DNA of 32,348 bases from DATMFV01 sp964651005 (GCA_964651005.1 CAZYVL010000016.1:1-32348), one strand, 5' to 3'; positions 8,598 through 16,237 are shown, numbered from the stretch's first letter. Program-made: numbers and translations. The notes: generated from the letters alone by a model not told the origin.

Positions 8598-9902
8598 TTA
8601 TTCCTGCCGCAGCGCCTTCACCGGGTCCAGCCGCGCCGCGACATAGGCCGGGATGAGCGCGGCGAGCGAGCAGATCACAAACGCGCTCACGCAGATGAGC
8701 GCCACGTAGTGCGGCACCACCTCCGCGGGAATGCGCGAGAACTCGTAGACATTCGCCGGAAAGACCTCGATCCCAAGCTGCTGTGCCAGCCAGTCCTTGA
8801 ACTCGTTGCGGTAGCGGATGAGCGTCATGCCGAGCGCCAGCCCCGCCGCGTTGCCAAAAAGGCCGACGATCATCCCCTGGCTGAGAAACACCCAGACGAT
8901 CTGCCCCGTGGACGCCCCCAGCGCCTTCATGATGCCGATGTCGCGCGTCTTTTGCGCCGTGACGGTAATGAGCGTGTTCATGATCCCGAACGCCGCCACG
9001 ATGACGATGAACATCAGCAGAAAAAACATCACGTTGCGCTCCATCGCGATGGCGTTGAAGAAGCTGCTGTTGATCTCCTCCCAGGTCTGCGCCACCGTCC
9101 CCGGCGGGCTGTTGGCCAGCAGCGCGTCGCGGATCGGCCCGGCGCGGTTCGGGTCCGCCGTGCGCACGCCGATGCCGCTCAGCGTATCCTCTTCATCCAG
9201 CCCGTAAAGCTCCTGCGCGACGTGGAGCGGGACGAGGAAAAACGAGGCGTCGTAAATGTAGCGGCCACTCTCGAACGTGCCGACGACGGTCAGCTCCTTC
9301 GGGAGCACCAGTTCCTTGAGGTTCTCCAGCTCCTTCGGGTTATCCTCGGCGCGCTGGATGGTGTCGAGCACGTTGCCGACGTTGCGCGGCGAATAAAACG
9401 TCACCTTGTCGCCGATCCGCACCCCGAGTTCGCGCGCCAGATCGACGCCGACCACCGTGGTGTCGCCATCGAGGATCAGCTTGCCGTCGGTCTTCGGGTC
9501 GCCCGTGCGCACGAACTGGCCGATCCGCGTCACCTTCTCCTCCAGTTCCGGATCGACCCCCCGGACCACCGGCGCGCGCCTGCGCCCCTGGAAGTCCACA
9601 ATCACCGGCCCCTGCACGTACGGCGCGGCCGCCACGACGCCCGGCGTCGTCTCGATCTTCGCCATCAGATCCTGCCAGTCGTGCACGGATCCCCCCTCGG
9701 TGCGCACCAGGATGTGCGGGTCGAACCCGAGCACCTTCCGCCGCAGTTCCAGGTCGAACCCGGTCATCACGGAGATGACCAGGATGAGCACCGTGATCCC
9801 GAGCATCACCCCGATGATCGAGATCAGCGTGATGATGCTCACGAAAGTCCGCTTCGGCTTGAGATAGCGAAGGGCGAGAAACAGGCTGAAGGGTGATTTC
9901 AC
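8598..9902 (-). CDS. LolC/LolE-type lipoprotein-releasing ABC permease
   Basis: The 434-residue FtsX/MacB-family permease corresponds to the LolC/E subunit that extracts lipoproteins from the inner membrane for transfer to LolA. The N-terminus (FLALRYLKPKRTFVSIITLISIIGVMLG, shown here only as a family landmark) leads into span 1 at about 20-50. A large periplasmic domain follows (about 50-270), then three C-terminal spans with the FtsX motif around KTRDIGIMKALGAS. The start is GTG at 9902, chosen because the first residues align with LolC/E; no ATG fits. The ATPase LolD is not beside it in this window. A single LolC/E homologue may act as a homodimer, but other copies elsewhere cannot be excluded. 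Confidence 0.87.
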   Translation of the reverse strand: MKSPFSLFLALRYLKPKRTFVSIITLISIIGVMLGITVLILVISVMTGFDLELRRKVLGFDPHILVRTEGGSVHDWQDLMAKIETTPGVVAAAPYVQGPVIVDFQGRRRAPVVRGVDPELEEKVTRIGQFVRTGDPKTDGKLILDGDTTVVGVDLARELGVRIGDKVTFYSPRNVGNVLDTIQRAEDNPKELENLKELVLPKELTVVGTFESGRYIYDASFFLVPLHVAQELYGLDEEDTLSGIGVRTADPNRAGPIRDALLANSPPGTVAQTWEEINSSFFNAIAMERNVMFFLLMFIVIVAAFGIMNTLITVTAQKTRDIGIMKALGASTGQIVWVFLSQGMIVGLFGNAAGLALGMTLIRYRNEFKDWLAQQLGIEVFPANVYEFSRIPAEVVPHYVALICVSAFVICSLAALIPAYVAARLDPVKALRQE

Positions 9903-10195
9903 GATACGAAGGGCTGGCTCGCAAGAGAGTTGCAGGTTCCCGCCCCGCGCGCAACCCGAACGCTCTGCGGTTTTTCACCCCCCGTCGCCCTTCTCCCGGC
10001 GGCCCATTGCAAAGACCCGGCTCCCCGGAAAGCGCCGAAGCAGGGCCACGCGCCGACATGCGTTCCTCCCAAAGCCCGGGGCTTTTAACTGGCCTTGGTC
10101 GTGGAATCGCCTATGAAATGGAGCGAGAGGAGATAGGAGAAATCCCATCATTTTGATCCGTTGCGATCCAATGTCGGCGAACCAGTTCAGATCCC
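9903..10195. other. Divergent intergenic region, no gene seen
   Basis: This stretch separates the lolC/E-type gene (-) from the small exported-protein gene (+). G+C content falls visibly from the left to the right side. No convincing coding frame, tRNA or terminator was found. TTGCGA near 10161 could be a -35 for the right-hand gene, but no acceptable -10 follows it. Confidence 0.6.
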
Positions 10196-10864
10196 ATGAA
10201 AACACCCCTCGTTTTTCTTCTGATGATCGGCATGTTGACTCAAGCCCCCGCGAGCCAACCTATGGCTGAATATCCAGATACGCTAATCTATCTGAAATCT
10301 GCAAAAGCGATCTCCCCGGCGCCTGAAACCGCCATGCGGATCGCCCGATCCTGGGACAAAGTGATTTTAAATCCTGACGTCCCCCCTCACGACACCAGCA
10401 CAAAAGCGGCAACCCAGCCGTCCAATCCATATGACTGCGTTGTGAGTGAATATAGTTTCAACGGGATCAGAATCACCACGAAACAAACATTCAGTGTGTG
10501 GTTTGCCGAAATAACCCCCGTCAGCAAAGATGCGGACTTATCCAAAACCTTATTTTCGCTATTGAAGTTGAAATCAACGTCAGGGGATGGAGTATTCAAC
10601 CAGATCAAGAATGGAACAGCCGAAGATCAAAAGCTCACCGGGCAAGACTCGGCAGTGTACGAATATTCAAATAAATCCGACCATACGGGCAATCCAACCT
10701 GGAGAAGCGAATTGCGCGTTGTCAGGAATGGCCCATCCATCCATGTATGGACTCTAAAGTTGGATGAACAACCCATGGCAGCCGTAATGGGATATGACGG
10801 CAGGTTTAATGAAAACTGGTTCGCGCGTCTGGGGCGCTCTCGTGTTAAATCCCGCAGGGAATAA
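10196..10864 (+). CDS. Small exported protein of unknown function
   Basis: The 222-residue product is not recognised. It begins with a clear signal peptide (MKTPLVFLLMIGMLTQ, probable cut after APA near residue 19) and has no later membrane span, so it is likely periplasmic or secreted. There is a single cysteine in the mature part. The body is mixed α/β in character, with a segment RNGPSIHVWTLKL and a basic tail (RSRVKSRRE). Codon choice (many AAA, AAT, ATA, TTA) and base composition are clearly A+T-richer than the flanking housekeeping genes, suggesting a lineage-specific or transferred gene. A convergent small lipoprotein-like gene follows. No SD precedes the ATG. Confidence 0.75.
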   Translation: MKTPLVFLLMIGMLTQAPASQPMAEYPDTLIYLKSAKAISPAPETAMRIARSWDKVILNPDVPPHDTSTKAATQPSNPYDCVVSEYSFNGIRITTKQTFSVWFAEITPVSKDADLSKTLFSLLKLKSTSGDGVFNQIKNGTAEDQKLTGQDSAVYEYSNKSDHTGNPTWRSELRVVRNGPSIHVWTLKLDEQPMAAVMGYDGRFNENWFARLGRSRVKSRRE

Positions 10865-10882
10865 GGCGAAACGAAGACGGCG

Positions 10883-10898
10883 GCTGCGTTGCCGCAGC
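10883..10898. terminator. Small hairpin between two convergent genes
   Basis: GCTGCG (10883-10888) and CGCAGC (10893-10898) form a six-base-pair stem with a TTGC loop in the 60-base gap between two convergent small genes. Position suggests a shared terminator, but no T run follows on either strand. Confidence 0.3.
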
Positions 10899-10924
10899 GG
10901 AGATTTCAACGATGCGACAAGCCG

Positions 10925-11281
10925 CTATGAAGAGGATTTATAAACGAGCCTGACCTCCCGCAAGCTCTTGTCCGTCACCAACCCGCTCTCGATCCTGAAA
11001 CAGGCCTGATAGGATTTCCCGCCAATCCAGCAGATGAAACCAAGAATGCCCTCTCGCGGGGCGGCCTTGTCCACTCTGGAAACGGAAGTCCCCGGTTTGA
11101 TTTCCTTGTAACGATCAAAGGATATTTCTTTCACTCCCCACAGTTCCGTTTGCTGCGGCGGTTGGTGCCACGACTTCGGCGCGCCCGCGTCCCGCGCTCC
11201 GGGATTTGCACAAGCCGTCATGCCCACGGGAAGCATTCCAGCCGCGAGCGGTCCCAAAGCGTTTTTCAGGAGAAAGCGCAT
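10925..11281 (-). CDS. Small probable lipoprotein, unknown function
   Basis: From the ATG at 11281 the protein has 118 residues. It has a signal sequence (MRFLLKNALGPLAAGML) ending in GMTAC, a near-lipobox with Cys24 as the possible lipid-bearing residue. The mature part contains YKEIKPGTSVSRVDKAAP followed by a short β-rich stretch. This distantly recalls the small BamE/SmpA-like lipoprotein fold, but that is only an impression. An in-frame GTG at 11332 overlaps the TGA of gspF (sequence GTGA), so translational coupling with a 135-residue product is possible. The internal ATG is preferred because it gives a normal signal peptide. It lies immediately downstream of gspF. Confidence 0.65.
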   Translation of the reverse strand: MRFLLKNALGPLAAGMLPVGMTACANPGARDAGAPKSWHQPPQQTELWGVKEISFDRYKEIKPGTSVSRVDKAAPREGILGFICWIGGKSYQACFRIESGLVTDKSLREVRLVYKSSS

Positions 11282-11328
11282 CGCCAGTGCACTCCCGCAC
11301 AGAAGCCGCCGCCTCTTCCCCTCCACGC

Positions 11329-12546
11329 TCACTTCGCCCCCGAGACCACCTCGTTGAGCTTGAAGATCGGCAGGAACATCGCGATGACGATGCCGCCGAC
11401 GATGACGCCCAGGAAGACGATCAGGAACGGCTCGATGAGGGAGGTGAGCGCGTCGAGCAAGGCTTCGATCTCCTCATCCCAGAAGTCGGCCATCTTCTCC
11501 AGCATGGCGTCGATCTTGCCGGTCGCCTCGCCTGCGGAGATCATCCGCAGCATCATCGGCGGAAAGATCGTCTGCCGGGTCATCGCCACGGAGAGGCCAT
11601 CGCCCTTTTCCACGTCGAGCGCGACGCTCTTGATCGCCCTTTCCACCACGGTGTTGCCGGAGGTCTCCCCGACGATGGACATGACATCGAGGATCGGCAC
11701 GCCCGCCCGGATGAGCTGCGCAAAGGTGCGGGCAAACCGGCTCATGCAGATCTTGTGCACCAGCGGGCCGAAGACCGGGAGCTTCAGCTTGTAGCGGTCC
11801 CAGAGTTCCGTCCCGCTTTTCGTTTTGAGAAAACTGCGGATCGCGTAAAAAATCCCGCCCAGGATGAGCAAGATCCAGTACCAGTTGTGGCGCACCCCGT
11901 CGCTGATGTCCATGAGGAGCTGGGTCGGCCCCGGGAGCTTCGAGCCGAAGTCGGCGAAAATCTTGCCGAAGACCGGGACCACCTTGACGATCAGAAACGT
12001 CGTGATGAGCAGGGCGATGCAGATGACGATGACCGGGTAGGTCATCGCGGATTTCACCTTCTTCTTGAGCCGCGCGCTCGCTTCCAGGAAGCCCGCCAGC
12101 CGGTCGAGAATTTCCGAAAGCATGCCGCCGGTTTCCCCCGCCTTGACCATGGAGATATAGAGGCGGGAAAAGACCACCGGATGCTTCGCGATCGCTTCGT
12201 TAAAGGTGTCGCCCTGCTGCACGCGGGCGGTGACTTCGCCGATGACCGCGCGCAAAGCGCCCTGCCTGCGGGGGTCCGTCTGCTCGTAAAGGGCCGTGAG
12301 CGCGGAGACGAGCGGCAGGCCCGCTTCGACCATCGTGGCCAGCTGCCGGGTGAAGAGGACCAGATCGGCATCCCCCACCTTGCGCACCTTCGTCCCGGAA
12401 CGCTTGAGCGCGCGCTCCTGGATGGAGAGCACCATCAGCCCCCGGCCCATCAGCACGGTGACGGCGTTTTCCTCGTTGATGGCCTCGGCAACGCCGGAGA
12501 CGATTTTTCCCTGCGGATCACGGGCTTGGTAGGCAAAGGTCATCAT
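11329..12546 (-). CDS. Type II secretion / type IV pilus platform protein GspF/PilC family
   Basis: The 405-residue polytopic inner-membrane protein anchors the assembly ATPase in type II secretion or type IV pilus machines. It starts MMTFAYQARDPQGKIVSG, the usual GspF/PilC opening. Two T2SSF repeats follow (about 60-190 and 265-390). Membrane spans lie near 165-200, 215-235 and 375-395, and the FLPIFKLNEVV C-terminus is typical. Start is ATG 12546 or the adjacent ATG 12543; a longer upstream frame lacks family similarity. No gspE/pilB, pilT or pseudopilin gene is within the window, so it is an isolated member and the machine cannot be assigned. The upstream side is divergent from rpsO. Confidence 0.9.
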   Translation of the reverse strand: MMTFAYQARDPQGKIVSGVAEAINEENAVTVLMGRGLMVLSIQERALKRSGTKVRKVGDADLVLFTRQLATMVEAGLPLVSALTALYEQTDPRRQGALRAVIGEVTARVQQGDTFNEAIAKHPVVFSRLYISMVKAGETGGMLSEILDRLAGFLEASARLKKKVKSAMTYPVIVICIALLITTFLIVKVVPVFGKIFADFGSKLPGPTQLLMDISDGVRHNWYWILLILGGIFYAIRSFLKTKSGTELWDRYKLKLPVFGPLVHKICMSRFARTFAQLIRAGVPILDVMSIVGETSGNTVVERAIKSVALDVEKGDGLSVAMTRQTIFPPMMLRMISAGEATGKIDAMLEKMADFWDEEIEALLDALTSLIEPFLIVFLGVIVGGIVIAMFLPIFKLNEVVSGAK

Positions 12547-12600
12547 AAGCGGGAGGGGAACGGGATGGGGCGGGTTCGGTTCAGGGACCGGGTAGCCCCG

Positions 12601-12606
12601 AGTATA
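12601..12606 (-). promoter_or_regulatory. Candidate -10 element for gspF-type gene
   Basis: TATACT on the minus strand (complement of AGTATA) matches five of six consensus -10 bases, about 55 bases before the gspF ATG. No good -35 is found at normal distance, so confidence is low. Confidence 0.3.
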
Positions 12607-12711
12607 AGGGGGCGAAGGTTTTGACGACGAGGAAAATGCATGAACCATGCCAGCCCGGCGGGGACGGGAAGGGAGGGGAGGGCGGCGCTCCGGGTCTCCT
12701 GTAAAAACCGC

Positions 12712-12739
12712 TTGCCAAGAGGGCGATCTCGTCGATACT
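12712..12739 (+). promoter_or_regulatory. Candidate rpsO promoter
   Basis: TTGCCA (12712-12717), a 16-base spacer and GATACT (12734-12739). Predicted start near 12746 gives a leader of about 17 bases before ATG 12763. The same -10 hexamer, GATACT, precedes the methyltransferase/MTHFR gene at 26532. Confidence 0.45.
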
Positions 12740-12762
12740 GGCCGCTCCAGAAAATCAGAGTT

Positions 12763-13020
12763 ATGGCAACAATGACCAAAGAAATCCAGGGCTTCGGGCA
12801 GCACGATAAGGACACGGGCAGCGCCGACGTACAGATCGCCCTCCTCACCCAGCGCATCACGCAACTGACCGAGCACCTGAAGCAACACACCAAGGACCAC
12901 GCTTCCCGGCGGGGGCTTCTGATGATGGTGGCCAAGCGCCGCAGCCTCCTCGACTACCTGAAGCGGACGGCGAACGAACGCTACAAGACCGTCCTTGAGA
13001 AGCTCAATCTCCGCAAATAA
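12763..13020 (+). CDS. rpsO: 30S ribosomal protein S15 (uS15)
   Basis: The 85-residue protein binds 16S rRNA helices in the platform and makes a bridge to the 50S subunit. It shows the family core: DTGSADVQIALLTQRI, then HTKDHASRRGLLMMVAKRR, then LLDYLKRTANERY. Length matches the usual 85-89. Two possible starts exist, ATG 12763 and ATG 12772; a weak CAGAG lies just upstream of the first. It precedes pnp on the same strand, the classical arrangement, but 418 bases and a strong hairpin separate them. In E. coli S15 represses its own translation by binding its leader; the very short predicted leader here argues against the same mechanism. Confidence 0.97.
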   Translation: MATMTKEIQGFGQHDKDTGSADVQIALLTQRITQLTEHLKQHTKDHASRRGLLMMVAKRRSLLDYLKRTANERYKTVLEKLNLRK

Positions 13021-13039
13021 AGCTTTTTCCGGGCAGCCA

Positions 13040-13062
13040 CGGGCCGGGTTCTCCCCGGCCCG
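13040..13062 (+). terminator. G+C-rich hairpin after rpsO, probable terminator/attenuator
   Basis: Positions 13040-13048 pair perfectly with 13054-13062 (core GGGCCGGG/CCCGGCCC) around the loop TTCTC, 20 bases after the rpsO stop. Only a short T run (CTCGTTT) follows, so readthrough into pnp is plausible, as in the enterobacterial rpsO-pnp operon. Confidence 0.55.
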
Positions 13063-13092
13063 GGCTCGTTTCCCCGGGGCAAAGAGGCCAAT

Positions 13093-13104
13093 CCCAATAT
13101 TGGG
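13093..13104. other. Perfect 12-base palindrome in rpsO-pnp spacer
   Basis: CCCAATATTGGG is a perfect inverted repeat with an A+T-rich centre, flanked by GGCCA (13086-13090) and TGGCC (13105-13109), which are also inverted. It could be a protein-binding site or part of an RNA hairpin. No function can be assigned. Confidence 0.4.
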
Positions 13105-13215
13105 TGGCCTGGGTGGCGCAACGCGGAGAAGTTCGCCCGCCACCCTCGGTTCGCCTCATTTTTCCGCCTGAAAATCCGGGAACCGACCGCTTCGGCCCTC
13201 AGGCTCAATCCAACC

Positions 13216-13241
13216 CTCCGCGCCGCAGAAGCGGCGTGGAG
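13216..13241 (+). promoter_or_regulatory. Strong stem-loop in the pnp leader (first)
   Basis: Eleven base pairs with one G·U (13216-13226 with 13231-13241) close an AGAA loop. The core is CGCCGC/GCGGCG. No T run follows, so it is not a simple terminator. It lies about 200 bases before pnp and may be part of a structured pnp leader. Confidence 0.5.
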
Positions 13242-13298
13242 CCATCCAACAAAACCCAGACGCGAAACCGGAAGGCGTTGCCGGAGGTTGATGAGAGC

Positions 13299-13368
13299 GA
13301 TGAAGTATGAACTCAGAAGTAGGGGCCGGGTGCATCCCGGAGCCGTACTTCTCACTTCATAAGTCATC
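13299..13368 (+). promoter_or_regulatory. Long imperfect stem-loop upstream of pnp (second)
   Basis: Arms 13299-13321 and 13346-13368 are inverted repeats of 23 bases with four mismatches. The inner 15 bases (13307-13321 with 13346-13360) have two. The apex holds a further CCGGG/CCCGG stem around TGCAT. It ends 70 bases before the pnp ATG. In E. coli a long stem-loop in the pnp leader is cut by RNase III and lets PNPase destroy its own message. An equivalent role here is inferred from position and shape. A mobile repeat is the alternative. Confidence 0.55.
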
Positions 13369-13438
13369 CCTCTCTCGGCTCCGGTGATGACCCGGCGGTG
13401 CCGCGTTGCCATTGCAACACTGCAACAACACTGCAACC

Positions 13439-15607
13439 ATGCATCATCTCATCTCCGTAAACGTCGGGCCTGAGCCCATCGTCATCGAAACCGGCAAACT
13501 CGCCAAACTCGCCGACGGGGCCGTCACGGTCCGCAGCGGCGAGACGATCGTCTTCGTCTCCGCCGTCTCCGCCACCTCCCTCAAGGAAGGGCAGGACTGG
13601 TTCCCGCTCACCGTCGATTACCGCGAAAAAGCCGCCGCCGTCGGCAAGTTCCCCGGCGGTTATTTCAAGCGCGAAGGCCGCCCGACGGAAAAGGAAATCC
13701 TCACCGCGCGGATGACCGACCGCCCCCTGCGCCCCCTCTTCCCGAAGGGGTATCTTTACGACACGCAGATCATCAGCGTTCTGCTGAGCGCCGACGGCGA
13801 GCACGACCCGGACATCCTCTCCATCAACGGCGCGTCCGCCGCGCTGATGGTTTCCGACATCCCGTTCGCGGGCCCCGTCGGGGCGGTCCGCATCGGCCGC
13901 GTCGATGGCCAGTTCGTCGTGAACCCGGGACACTCCCAGCGTGTCCGCAGCGATCTCGACCTCGTGTACGTCGGCAATGAAAACGACGTCATCATGATCG
14001 AAGGCTCCGCCGATGAGCTTCCCGAAGAGGAGTTTATCAAGGCGCTCGAATTTGCGCAGCCCTACGTCAAGCAGATCGTGGAGGCCCAGAAGGAACTCGC
14101 CGCGCTCGTCAACAAGCCCAAGCGCCAGGTCCCCCTCCTCCTCGTCCGTGACGAACTGCTCGAAATCGCCTACCAGGTGGCGGGCAGCCGCATCGAGTCG
14201 GCCATTTACACCCCGAGCAAGGTGGAGCGCAGCAAGGCCGTGGAAGCCCTGCGCGCCGAGGTGAAAAAGGCGATCCTGGAAAAATTCCCGGAAGCAGCCT
14301 CTTTCGAGATCAACCAGGCGTTCGACTACATCCAGAAGAAGGCGTTCCGCGTCAGCACGCTCGACCGCGGGGTGCGCCCCGATGGCCGCGGCTTCCGCGA
14401 TCTGCGCCAGCTCACCGCCGAGGTCGGCCTGCTCCCGCGCTCGCACGGCTCCGCCCTCTTCTCGCGCGGCGAGACCCAGACGGTGGCCCTCTCCACGCTG
14501 GCACCCGCCGACGAGTCGCAGATGCTCGACGCCTACACCGGCGGCCCGGCGGAGAAGCGCTTCATCCTGCACTACAACTTCCCGCCCTTCTCCGTCGGTG
14601 AGACGGGCCGCACCGGCAGCCCCGGCCGCCGCGAAATCGGCCACGGCGCGCTGGCGGAACGCTCCATCCTCCCGGTCATCCCGGCGGAATCGGATTTCCC
14701 GTACGCCATCCGCATCAGCAGCGAGATCATGGAGTCCAACGGCTCCACCTCGATGGCCACCGTCTGCGCGGGCGTCCTCGCGTTGATGGACGCGGGCGTG
14801 CCGATCAAGAAGCCGGTCGCGGGCATCTCCGTCGGCCTCGTCACGGAGTTCGATGGCGATCGCCTCGTCCGCTATTCCACGCTCACCGACATCCTCGGCT
14901 CCGAGGACCACTTCGGCGACATGGACTTCAAGCTCTGCGGCACCGACACCGGCATCACCGGCTTCCAGCTTGACCTCAAGCTCCCCGGCATCAGCCACAA
15001 GATCCTCGCCGAAGCGATCGTCCAGGCCCGCGAGGCCCGGGGCACGATCCTCGGCGTCATGGCGGGCGCGCTTGCCGCGCCGCGCAAGGAACTGAGCGTC
15101 TACGCCCCGCGCATCGAGACGATCAAGATCCCCGTGGACAAGATCGGCCTCCTCATCGGCCCCGGCGGCAAGACCATCAAGGGGATCGTCGCGGAGACCG
15201 GCGCGGAGATCAACATCCAGGACGACGGCTCCGTGAACATCTACTCCGCCAATGGCGAAAGCCTCCAGCGCGCCAAGGAGATCATCGCCGGGATGACCAA
15301 GGAGATCGAAGTCGGTACGCTTTACCAGGGCACCGTGGTTTCGACCAAGGAGTTCGGCGCGTTCGTCGAAGTCCTCCCCGGCAAGGAGGGGCTTGTCCAC
15401 ATCTCCGAGCTGGCCGACTTCCGCGTCAACCGGACCGAGGATGTCGTCCGCATCGGCGACGCCATCTGGGTCAAGTGCATCGGCATCGACGAAAAAGGCC
15501 GCGTGAAGCTCAGCCGCAAGGCGGCGATGAAAGAGCGCAACGAAGCCGCCGCAGCCGGTGCTACCGAAGCGGGCGCAACCGAAGCGGGCGCGACCGAAGC
15601 GAACTGA
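13439..15607 (+). CDS. pnp: Polyribonucleotide nucleotidyltransferase (PNPase)
   Basis: This phosphorolytic 3'-5' exoribonuclease is central to mRNA decay and works as a trimer in the cytoplasm. The 722-residue protein shows all domains in order. RNase PH 1 contains FPGGYFKREGRPTEKE and TDRPLRPLFPKGY; the α-helical domain spans about 150-235. RNase PH 2 (about 310-540) contains RPDGRGFRDLR, LFSRGETQT and SNGSTSMATVC. The KH domain has IGPGGKTIKGI near 565, and the S1 domain starts near 624 (GTVVSTKEFGAFVEV). The tail is a GATEA repeat. ATG 13439 is preferred because MHHLISVN aligns with the family start; an in-frame TTG at 13406 would add eleven unlikely residues. There is no SD; three TGCAAC copies precede the ATG. 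Confidence 0.97.
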   Translation: MHHLISVNVGPEPIVIETGKLAKLADGAVTVRSGETIVFVSAVSATSLKEGQDWFPLTVDYREKAAAVGKFPGGYFKREGRPTEKEILTARMTDRPLRPLFPKGYLYDTQIISVLLSADGEHDPDILSINGASAALMVSDIPFAGPVGAVRIGRVDGQFVVNPGHSQRVRSDLDLVYVGNENDVIMIEGSADELPEEEFIKALEFAQPYVKQIVEAQKELAALVNKPKRQVPLLLVRDELLEIAYQVAGSRIESAIYTPSKVERSKAVEALRAEVKKAILEKFPEAASFEINQAFDYIQKKAFRVSTLDRGVRPDGRGFRDLRQLTAEVGLLPRSHGSALFSRGETQTVALSTLAPADESQMLDAYTGGPAEKRFILHYNFPPFSVGETGRTGSPGRREIGHGALAERSILPVIPAESDFPYAIRISSEIMESNGSTSMATVCAGVLALMDAGVPIKKPVAGISVGLVTEFDGDRLVRYSTLTDILGSEDHFGDMDFKLCGTDTGITGFQLDLKLPGISHKILAEAIVQAREARGTILGVMAGALAAPRKELSVYAPRIETIKIPVDKIGLLIGPGGKTIKGIVAETGAEINIQDDGSVNIYSANGESLQRAKEIIAGMTKEIEVGTLYQGTVVSTKEFGAFVEVLPGKEGLVHISELADFRVNRTEDVVRIGDAIWVKCIGIDEKGRVKLSRKAAMKERNEAAAAGATEAGATEAGATEAN
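15559..15603 (+). repeat. Three 15-base tandem repeats at the 3' end of pnp
   Basis: Three imperfect copies of a 15-base unit (core ACCGAAGCGGGCGC) encode the PNPase tail GATEAGATEAGATEAN. It is a low-complexity acidic/Ala extension after the S1 domain that is likely variable between strains. Confidence 0.8.
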
Positions 15608-15671
15608 CGCACACCAACACGCACTAACGCCAACTGATGCGCGAGGCTCCCGCCTCGACCTGCATTCCAAA

Positions 15672-15704
15672 GACGCCGCACGGAGAACCCCTCCGCGCGG
15701 CGTC
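15672..15704. terminator. Strong hairpin between convergent pnp and DUF892 gene
   Basis: GACGCCGC (15672-15679) pairs with GCGGCGTC (15697-15704). Inside, CGGAG pairs with CTCCG across one A/C mismatch, and the loop is AACCC. It sits between two convergent stops and reads similarly both ways, so a bidirectional terminator is likely. T runs are short (TTT) on both sides. Confidence 0.6.
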
Positions 15705-15736
15705 CGCGTTTCGCGATCCCGCGTTCTCCCGCACCA

Positions 15737-16237
15737 TCACGCCACGGCGTGTTCCTTCGCCTGGACGTTGATCTTCTCCGCGATCGTGGTGAGCTTTTTA
15801 TCGGCCTCGGCCTCCTCGTGGATGGTCTGGTCGAGCAAGGTTTCATCCTGTCGGAAGCCAAGCAGCCCGGCGAAGGTCCGCGCGCACCCGTACGCGGCGA
15901 TCTCGTAGTGCTCGACGCGCTGCACCGCCGCGATGATCCCGGCGTCCATCACATCGGTCTGGGCATCCTCGTCCAGCCAGTCTTCGCCTTCCTCGATGAT
16001 GCCCTCGATCCCCTTGCACTTCGAGCCGCGGGTCGATTTCCCCATCCGCTCGAAGATTTGCTCGATCCGCTCGGCGTGGCCGCGCGTCTCCTGCAAGTGT
16101 TTTTCCAATGCCTGCCGGAGTTCGGGCGAGGTGGAGTGCTTGGCCATTTTCGGCAGCGCGCGGAGAATCTGCTTCTCGGCGCTGTAGAGATCCTTCAGTT
16201 CGTGAAGATAGAGGTCTTGAAGAGTTTCGTAGTCCAT
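15737..16237 (-). CDS. DUF892 (YciE/YciF-type) ferritin-like protein
   Basis: The 166-residue all-helical protein belongs to the DUF892 family of ferritin-like four-helix bundles, often linked to stress responses. Family landmarks are LHELKDLYSAEKQILRALPKMA at the N-terminus (only landmarks given), LETHL-like KHLQETRGHAERI, and HYEIAAYGCARTFA. These carry the Glu/His residues expected at a dimetal site. IHEEAEADKKLTTIAE closes the domain. It is transcribed alone, convergent with pnp and divergent from the glycosyltransferase. The biochemical role of the family is poorly known. A weak GAGAG lies before the ATG. Confidence 0.9.
   Translation of the reverse strand: MDYETLQDLYLHELKDLYSAEKQILRALPKMAKHSTSPELRQALEKHLQETRGHAERIEQIFERMGKSTRGSKCKGIEGIIEEGEDWLDEDAQTDVMDAGIIAAVQRVEHYEIAAYGCARTFAGLLGFRQDETLLDQTIHEEAEADKKLTTIAEKINVQAKEHAVA

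Noticed and set aside
10387..10608. 73-codon minus-strand frame inside the exported-protein gene
   Set aside because: Antisense to a gene with a good signal peptide and coherent codon use; no start signal or motif of its own.
12740..12762. S15-binding pseudoknot or stem leader of rpsO
   Set aside because: The predicted leader is too short to fold an E. coli-like operator.
13364..15670. 768-codon minus-strand open frame
   Set aside because: Antisense to pnp over its whole length. The product is Asp/Ala/Gly-rich without motifs.
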